From Heterohyrax brucei (taxonomy: Eukaryota; Chordata; Mammalia; Hyracoidea; Procaviidae), in NCBI GenBank assembly GCA_028571685.1, contig CM053146.1, positions 25,455,431 to 25,519,430 of the forward strand: a stretch of 64,000 nt of DNA, in the 5' to 3' direction. Below, in pieces: positions 57,636 to 64,000 of this stretch (its first letter is position 1; every line of letters starts with the position of its first letter). Below the pieces are notes generated by a model. The model saw only the letters and a list, made by a program, of their open reading frames with translations, had not been told where the DNA came from and ran no database searches. A program made the position numbers and the translations under genes.

Positions 57636-60600
57636 AAAAAAATTATGGTTTAGTGAAAGTATACAATCCAAGTCAATTTTGCATAACTGCCTTTCTACAA
57701 CTCTATCTGTTCTCCCTACCCTGTGAAAACACACTGCTCCTTTACTTCCAGTATTGTCTTAATGAACACCTGTCCTCTCCTCTACAGCTCCTCCTCTCCC
57801 TTCTAGCAAGAAACCAGTAGAACAACCTTCTATAACTGTATAAAACCATGAAGTACCACATGCTCTTTCTGTGTCTCCAAGCCCAGTCCATTCTTTGTAG
57901 CATTGACCTCACTATTGTTTTCATGTCTGGGCCAACAGCAAGTCTAGGACTGTGTTCCCAGGGGACCCTAGAGGTTGTTGAACCATCAGATCTTGTCTTT
58001 TAGTAGTTCTTGATCTGCACACCTCTTTATCTTGTGTTGCTTCCAGAACTCTACAATGTGTCCCCTATCAAGGCCGTCTTTGGTGATGGCCAGAAAGTAT
58101 CTGGTTCTTCTGGTCTCATGCTGATGTAGTCTCCCAATCATATGGGTCCTTCTGTCTCCTGGGCTCATATTTCCTGCTGTCTTTGATGTTCTCAGTCATC
58201 AACTTTTTGAGATGGATCAAGACCGTTTGGTTTTACTCAGATGGCAGCTTACTGGATTTTAAGATTCCAGATGTCACTCATCAATATGGGGGTGCGGAGG
58301 ACTCTCTTAGCAAAAGATATTGGCCTCAATATCCTCTGAAAACACAGTCCCCAGACCCCCACCCCCCTGTCCTTGGAATTTGTCCTTTGAAGTGCTGGGT
58401 TGAATTCAGAAAACCTTTTAGCTTATAGTGTAGTCCAATTATGCTGACCTAGCTTCTACTGGATGCTGTCGAACTCTTCACCTAACTGAATTCTGACTCT
58501 CTAATCTAAGAACAGCCCTCTCCCTCTCCCTACTCTTGTAGCCATCAAAAAATCTTTTCTTCCGTGTGTAAGTACTTTTTTAAGTCCTTATAATACTGGT
58601 CTCATACAATATCTGTCCTTTTGCAGCTGACTGATTACACTCAGGACAGTGTTTTATAGGTGATATCAACCAGGTTACGAGATACTTCCTAAAATCGTCA
58701 TTGTTCTTTATTATTGCACAGTATTCCATTGTGTATATATAGATACTGTAGTTTGTTTATCCATTCATTTGTTGATGGGCACCTATGTTGATTCTGTCTT
58801 TATGCTATTGTTGACAGTGCTGCAATAAACATTCATGTACACGTATTTATTTGTGTGACAGCCCTTAATTCGGTAGAACATACTTTAAGCAGTGGGTTTG
58901 CTGGATTCTATGATATTTCTATGTTTAGCTTTTTAAGAAAGCCTCAAATTGCTTTCCAAAGAGGCTGTAGCATCTTGCCTTCCCACCAGCAGTGCAGGAC
59001 AATTCCAATGTCTTCACAGCTACTTCAGCATTTATTTTGTGTTTTGGGGTTCTTGTCAACCTCACTGAGGTGAGATGTTGTCTTACTGTAATTTTGATTT
59101 GGAGTTTTCTAATAGCTAATGATCATGAGCATGTCCTCATGTGTCTCTTCATTGGTCTTCTTTGGTGTTGGTTCATCTCTTTTGACCATTGCTTAACTGG
59201 GTTATTTGTCTTTTCCTTTTTGGTATTTTGTAGTACCTTGTAGATTATAGAGATTAGACATCTATCCAACAGGTAGTTGACAAATATCTTTTCTCATTGT
59301 GTAGGCCATATTTTCACTCTTTTGATAAAGTCTTTGGGTGAACATGAGTTTAATTTTTAGTAGTTCCCATTTATCTGTTTTCTCTTCTGTTGTTTGTGCA
59401 TTTTTGGAAAGATTTTGTAGTCTGTCTAAGCTGCGTATTAGAACTTCTCTTGTTGTCCCTATTTTTTCTTCCACAATCTGTATCATTTTAGGTTTGACCT
59501 CTAGGTCTTTGATCCATTTTGAATTAGTTTTTGTGTAAGCTGTGAGGTGTGAGTCTTGTTTCAGTTTTTTGCAGATGGATATCTCATCTTGCTAACACCA
59601 TTTGTTAAAGAGATTGTTTTTATCCCAGTTTATGACCTTTGGGCCTTTGCAGAATATTAACTGTTCATAGTAAGATGGTGATATTTCTGGATTCACTCTT
59701 CTGCTTCATTGGTCTATATATCTGTTTTTGTGCCAGTACCAGGCTGTTTTGACTACCATGGCAGTATGGGAGTTTCTAAGGTTAGGTAGTATGATGCCTG
59801 TCACTGTGTTCCTCTTCTTCAGTAGTGTCTTACTTATTCGCATGTCTTCCCTTTCCAAAGTTCGTTATTTGTTTCTTCATCTGCTGGATCTCATCAAAAA
59901 ATGACTTTGGAATTTCTGTTGAGATTGCATCACATATGTAGATCACTTTTGGTATAATGAACATTTTTGCAATGTTAATTAAGTCTTTCTGTCCATAAGC
60001 AAGGTAGGTTTTGCCACTTATGTAAGTCACAAGCAGCTTTTGGTTCCTTGCAAAAGGGTCTTGTAATTTTCTCTGTGTAGGTCTCTTACATCACTGGTTA
60101 GATTTATTTCTAGGTATTTTATCTTCTTGGGGGCTATAGTAAACGTTATTAATTTGGTGATTTCCTCTTTGATGATCTCTTTGTGTAAAGGAATCCTACT
60201 GATTTACTTATCTTTATCTTATATCCTGATTCTTTGCTGAACTCTTCTATTGGTTCCAGTAGTTTATTTATGGATTCTTTAGGGTTTTCTCTGTATACGA
60301 TTATATCATCTGCAAATAAGGATACTTTTACTTCTTCTTTACTGATGCAGAAGTCCTTTATTTCTTTGTCTTGTCTAATTACTCTGGCCAGAACCTCTAG
60401 CACACTGTTGAGTAGAAGTGGTGACAGTGGGCATCCTTCTCTAGTTCTTGATCTCAGGAGGAATTCTTTCTGTCTCTCTCCATTCCAGATGATGTTGGTA
60501 GTTGGTTTCGTGTAGATGCCCCCCTTATTGCACTGAGCAGTGTCCCTTCTATTACTATTTGCTGAGAGTTTATAGCATGAATGGGTGTTGGTCTTTGCCA

Positions 60601-61610
60601 AACTGCTTTTGTGCATCAGATGATACAATTAAGTGATTTTCATCCTTTGAGTTATTGATGCTATTCACATTAATTGTTTTTCTGACGTTGAAACAACCCT
60701 GCATCCCCTGTATGAATCCTACTCAGCCATGATGAACTTTTTTTTTTGATATGTTGTTGAATTCTATTGATTAGGATTTTGTTGATGATTTCTATATTTC
60801 CGCTGATGGGTAATATTGATCTGTAATTTTCTTTTTTTGTGGGGTCTTTACCTGGCTTTGGTATCAGGGTTATGCTGTCTTCATAGAATGATTTTGGGAA
60901 TATTCTATCCTTTTATGTTGTGGAGTAGCTTCAGTAGCATTGGAGTTAACTCGTCTTTAAAAGTTTGGTAGAATTTCCCAGTGAAGCCATCTGGGCCAGG
61001 ACTCCTTGGTGGGTAGTTTTTTGATTACTTTTTTAATCTCTTCTTTTGTGATGGGTTTATTAAGTTGTTCTACCTCTCTCTGTGATAATTTTTGTAGTTG
61101 ATGTGAACCTAGAAATTTGTCCATTTCCTCTAGGTTTTCAAATCCATTAGAGTATGATTTTTTGTAGTATTTGTTATGATACTTTTAATTTCGATTGGGT
61201 CCATTGTGACATCTCCTGTCTCATTTCTTATTCGTGTTATTTGTTTCTTCTCTTGCTTTTCTTCTTTGCATTTAGCCAATGGTTTATCAATTTTGTTGAT
61301 CTTTTCAAAAAACCAGCTTTTGGTTTTGTTAATTTTTAAAATTCTTCTATTCTCTAGTTCATTTAGTTCTGCTCTAATCTTTATTATCTGTTTTATTCTG
61401 GTGCCCAAGGGTTTTTTTTCTTGTTCTCTTTCTACTTGTTTACATTGTAGTATTAATTCTTTGGTTTGGGCCCTTTATTCTTTCTGGATGTGTGCATTTA
61501 TAGAGAAAAATTGACTTCTGAGCATTGCTTTTGATGTATTTCATAGATTCTGGTAGGGCATGTTTTCATTCTCATTTGATTCCATGAATTTCTTTATTAC
61601 ATTCTTAACA
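57636..61610 (-). mobile_element. L1 LINE, 5'-truncated in ORF2, about 4 kb
   Basis: Minus-strand L1: 3' UTR (57636-58560), ORF2 C-terminal region (58560-59850), reverse transcriptase (59850-61130) and linker (61130-61610), ending at the antisense of aaagaaattcatggaatcaa. 60149-60628 on the minus strand reads [37 protein letters not shown] and [17 protein letters not shown]. Its FADD catalytic motif is intact, but the frame is broken around it. 61130-61408 keeps the linker sequence AELNELENRRILKINKTKSW. It is less disrupted by deletions than the nest elements. Confidence 0.9.
60149..60628 (-). pseudogene. L1 ORF2 reverse-transcriptase fragment with intact FADD
   Basis: Open stretch of 159 codons. 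From about codon 35 it follows L1 polymerase: [40 protein letters not shown] (motif B; RQGCP changed to REGCP), [19 protein letters not shown] (motif C, both Asp kept) and [18 protein letters not shown]. The first 35 codons are out-of-frame L1. Isolated by stops, so non-functional. Confidence 0.85.
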
Positions 61611-62664
61611 ACCCTTCTTATAAACTTTCTATTGGCAGAGTTTCTTCCCCCTCCCCCAACAATTAACATTTTTTAGTGGGAAACACCTCACTATGGAATG
61701 CTTTTAATTGAGTGATTCTGGTTGTCCAGGATTTTTCAGGATAAACACAATGATATTGATGTATTCACAGGCCATGCTTCCCTTGAATATGACATAGAAG
61801 TTATCAACTGAATGCAAAGTAAAAATATTTGGTTTGCATTCATTAGCATTCCTGAATATTTCTGATATATCAACTCAAAGTCTGGTTTAAGAAAGGCAAA
61901 AAAGAGAACTCAGGAGACTTGTGACCACGTGATTTTGAGATATCCCTTGTCCCTTGGACCCTTGCTGATGTCTTTTCTTCACTTTTCAGAGTTTTATGTA
62001 TGTTTTGTGTATTGTGTCCATGAATTTTAGTTTTACTTAATAGGGAAGAATAGATGCAAAACTACATCTATTCCATCTTCCTGGAAGTAGAAGTCCTAAC
62101 CATAACTTTTGAAGACTTTTTCCTTTCCCAGTTATCTTAACATTAACATTTTTTTGCTAATTAGTGTTTCAGAGAAAGGTGTATTTTTTAGATTTGAATG
62201 GTCAGTGTTGCATGACTCATTGTCCTGGCATTCATCTGACTTGTTAATATACTTAAATGTTAATGACATCTTAATGTCATTAATAGGACCATATCAAATT
62301 TAGAAATCTTGAGGGTCGAGGTATCTCATCAGTACAGCTCTCTTTCCTTTTAGGACAGTTAGCTAATCTGACATTCTGAAATATGTGACTGCACCTTCTT
62401 TCTGCTTTACCATGGCCACCTGTGCTGAATAAATTTTAGATCTCTTTCTTCCTACTTATTATAAATAATTACTGAAATTCTTTGTCTTGTCCGTACCTAT
62501 TTAAATATTTAAAAATACAAAATAAAACCATATGTCTACGAGGTGATGTTACTAAATTTATATTTTATTCCATAGACCTGATGGAGATTAAAAAAAAAAA
62601 AATCTCTTTAAAAGATTTGCAGAGGCTTAGATGATTCCACCTCAGAATTACCGATTACCCCCTT
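61611..62664. other. Unassigned, with a possible ancient L1 5' end
   Basis: No gene. 61980-62100 (tttgtgtattgtgtccatga, ttagttttacttaatagggaag in pieces, ctattccatcttcctggaag) resembles the antisense 5' start of ancient L1M elements. The remainder is unassigned. Confidence 0.4.
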
Positions 62665-63185
62665 ATATGGATTAACTTGTGTCCTCTGCATAGGTGTATC
62701 AATTTTGCTAGGCCGTGCTTCTCATTAGCATATAGTTGTTTACCATTTTGTAATCTGATGTGATTATCCAACGTGTTGTAAATGCTAATCTTTCTTGTGT
62801 TAAAGACACAGGGTTAGCGGGAATTATGTTAATGACACAGGACTGAACCTACAAGATTAAGATATATGTTGATTAAATCTACAAAATAGAGAATTCAGTG
62901 GAGGGGATAGAAATCTCTTATTACCAAGAAAGAAACACTGGGAGCTAAGTTTGTCCTTTGCACCTGAGTATGTTCTTTGGACTAGTGGTCCCTGTAAAAT
63001 TCCTAAAACAGGGGAACATTGATGACAAGGGCCTTCCCCAGAGCCAGCAGAGAGAGAAAGCCTTCCTTGGAGCTGGCACCCTGAATTTGGATTTATAGCC
63101 TTCTAAACTGTGAAAGAATCAATTTTGACTTGTTAAAACCATCCACTTGTGTTTCTGTTACAGCAGCATTAAATAACTGAGACTT
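62665..63185 (+). mobile_element. Solo LTR, ERVL-MaLR type
   Basis: Fossil LTR of the same family as 822-1212 and more complete. It has an atggattaacttgtgtcctc start, ccattttgtaatctgatgtg and gattatccaacgtgttgtaa in the 5' half, then gatgacaagggccttcccca, gagagaaagccttccttgga and a ttacagcagcattaaataac end. It is a single LTR with no internal region seen. Divergence is moderate, broadly similar to the first copy. Confidence 0.65.
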
Positions 63186-64000
63186 ACCCCACTTTAAAAT
63201 TTCTCTATCGTCTGACCTTATGTAATACACACAAACATTGTTGCCTGTTTGGTTGTTTTAGCTCATTCATTTAAAAAAAATAGATTAAGTAGGTAAGTGT
63301 AAATATTTGAGCATCATGTACATCCTGCTCCTACATGATCTAATAATATATAAGAAGATATAAAAGATGGCTTGTTTTGTTTCTCTCCTGTTTCTTATAA
63401 ATACTTTTGGCATTTCTCTGAACAACAGAGCATGTCTCACTGAAACCCTTTCTAAAGCCAAATCCAGCAAAAATCAACTCAGTAAAACTTTTCTTTTACA
63501 GTAGATATTTAAGAAAACAAATAATTGTGCCTATTAGCACGTGATTTTTAATACTAAATTAAAGTAGCATGTTTTACTGAATGTATTTGTTATAGATTCT
63601 TTGCTGAGGGGGAAGTCATCAGTAGAATGCATTATTGTCTGCAATTATTTACCCCTACTGTCACTCCCAAACTCCAGGATCCCCATAGTAAGTGGACCCT
63701 CCTTGTCACAGAAATACTTGGCCTCACCATGTAACTCACTTGAGCTAATGGTATGTGAATGGACTCAACATATGCAGTATTCCAGAAGATTTAAATAAAC
63801 TTTCATGGCTTGTCTTTGGTCATTCTCCCTTGCTTTTCCTTCACTTCCCTAATCACCTCCTTCCCATAGAACAAGGAGAAGGAGGTGGAACAGAAGACAC
63901 ACAGAGCAATATTGAACAGTGCTCCAGCATTACATTGAAATGTAAGTGGTAAATGTTATTGTAAATTATTGAAATTCAGAACTGTCTGATGTGTAATAAG
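63186..64000. other. Unassigned sequence
   Basis: No coding pattern, splice-bounded exon or recognised repeat in the last 0.8 kb. Confidence 0.45.

Noticed and set aside
1-64000. A bacterial- or virus-type gene system, operon, riboswitch or origin
   Set aside because: The sequence is mammalian repeat-rich DNA. No operon-like gene packing, ribosome binding sites, terminators or riboswitch folds were seen.

Overview
This window reads as mammalian nuclear DNA from an afrotherian, most likely an elephant (Loxodonta or Elephas). The evidence is the repeat content. At least twelve copies of AfroSINE-type tRNA-derived SINEs are scattered through it, alongside several RTE (BovB-like) LINEs resembling the elephant RTE1 family, and L1 elements whose 3' UTRs resemble elephant L1s. 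These names come from remembered consensus sequences, not a search. A manatee or hyrax is not excluded. Overall the DNA is AT-rich and CpG-poor, with no CpG island. I find no intact host protein-coding gene, no functional RNA gene and no exon-like conserved ORF. The only recognisable host-gene sequence is a decayed processed copy of RPL23A at about 35.4-35.9 kb.

Layout. 0-7 kb: SINEs, a MaLR-type LTR sitting inside a SINE, an MLT1-like LTR, a 5'-truncated RTE, three mariner copies and old L1 debris. 6.9-10.6 kb: an L1 with a 16-bp target-site duplication (TSD) that lacks all of ORF2. 10.6-20.2 kb: an RTE cluster. One RTE is split by a 3'-truncated L1, and a nearly complete RTE on the minus strand is split by a mariner. 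20.2-26.1 kb: mostly unassigned sequence with SINEs, MIR, L2, a 5'-inverted (twin-primed) L1 and a short RTE derivative. 26.1-31.9 kb: a long plus-strand L1. 31.9-36.6 kb: SINEs, a short RTE with a clear TSD, and the RPL23A retrocopy. 36.6-52.3 kb: three L1s nested inside one another. 52.3-57.6 kb: unassigned sequence, a short RTE derivative and an old L1 3' end. 57.6-61.6 kb: a minus-strand L1. 61.6-64 kb: an ancient L1 5' end and a second MaLR-type LTR.

The elements are linked by how they move. L1 machinery is known to mobilise processed pseudogenes and can account for the RPL23A copy. The 3' parts of AfroSINEs and the short RTE derivatives resemble RTE ends, which fits mobilisation in trans by RTE. 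The mariners moved by cut-and-paste at TA sites.

The best signals are structural. They are the three-level L1 nest with two matching TSDs, the ORF2-less L1 whose deletion edges look like splice sites, the two unrelated tandem-repeat 5' UTRs used by L1s here, a candidate non-autonomous RTE family made of 5' UTR plus 3' tail, and a palindrome-within-palindrome mariner derivative. I saw no sign of a novel gene system. Boundaries are eyeballed and usually good to about 5-30 bases unless a TSD fixes them.
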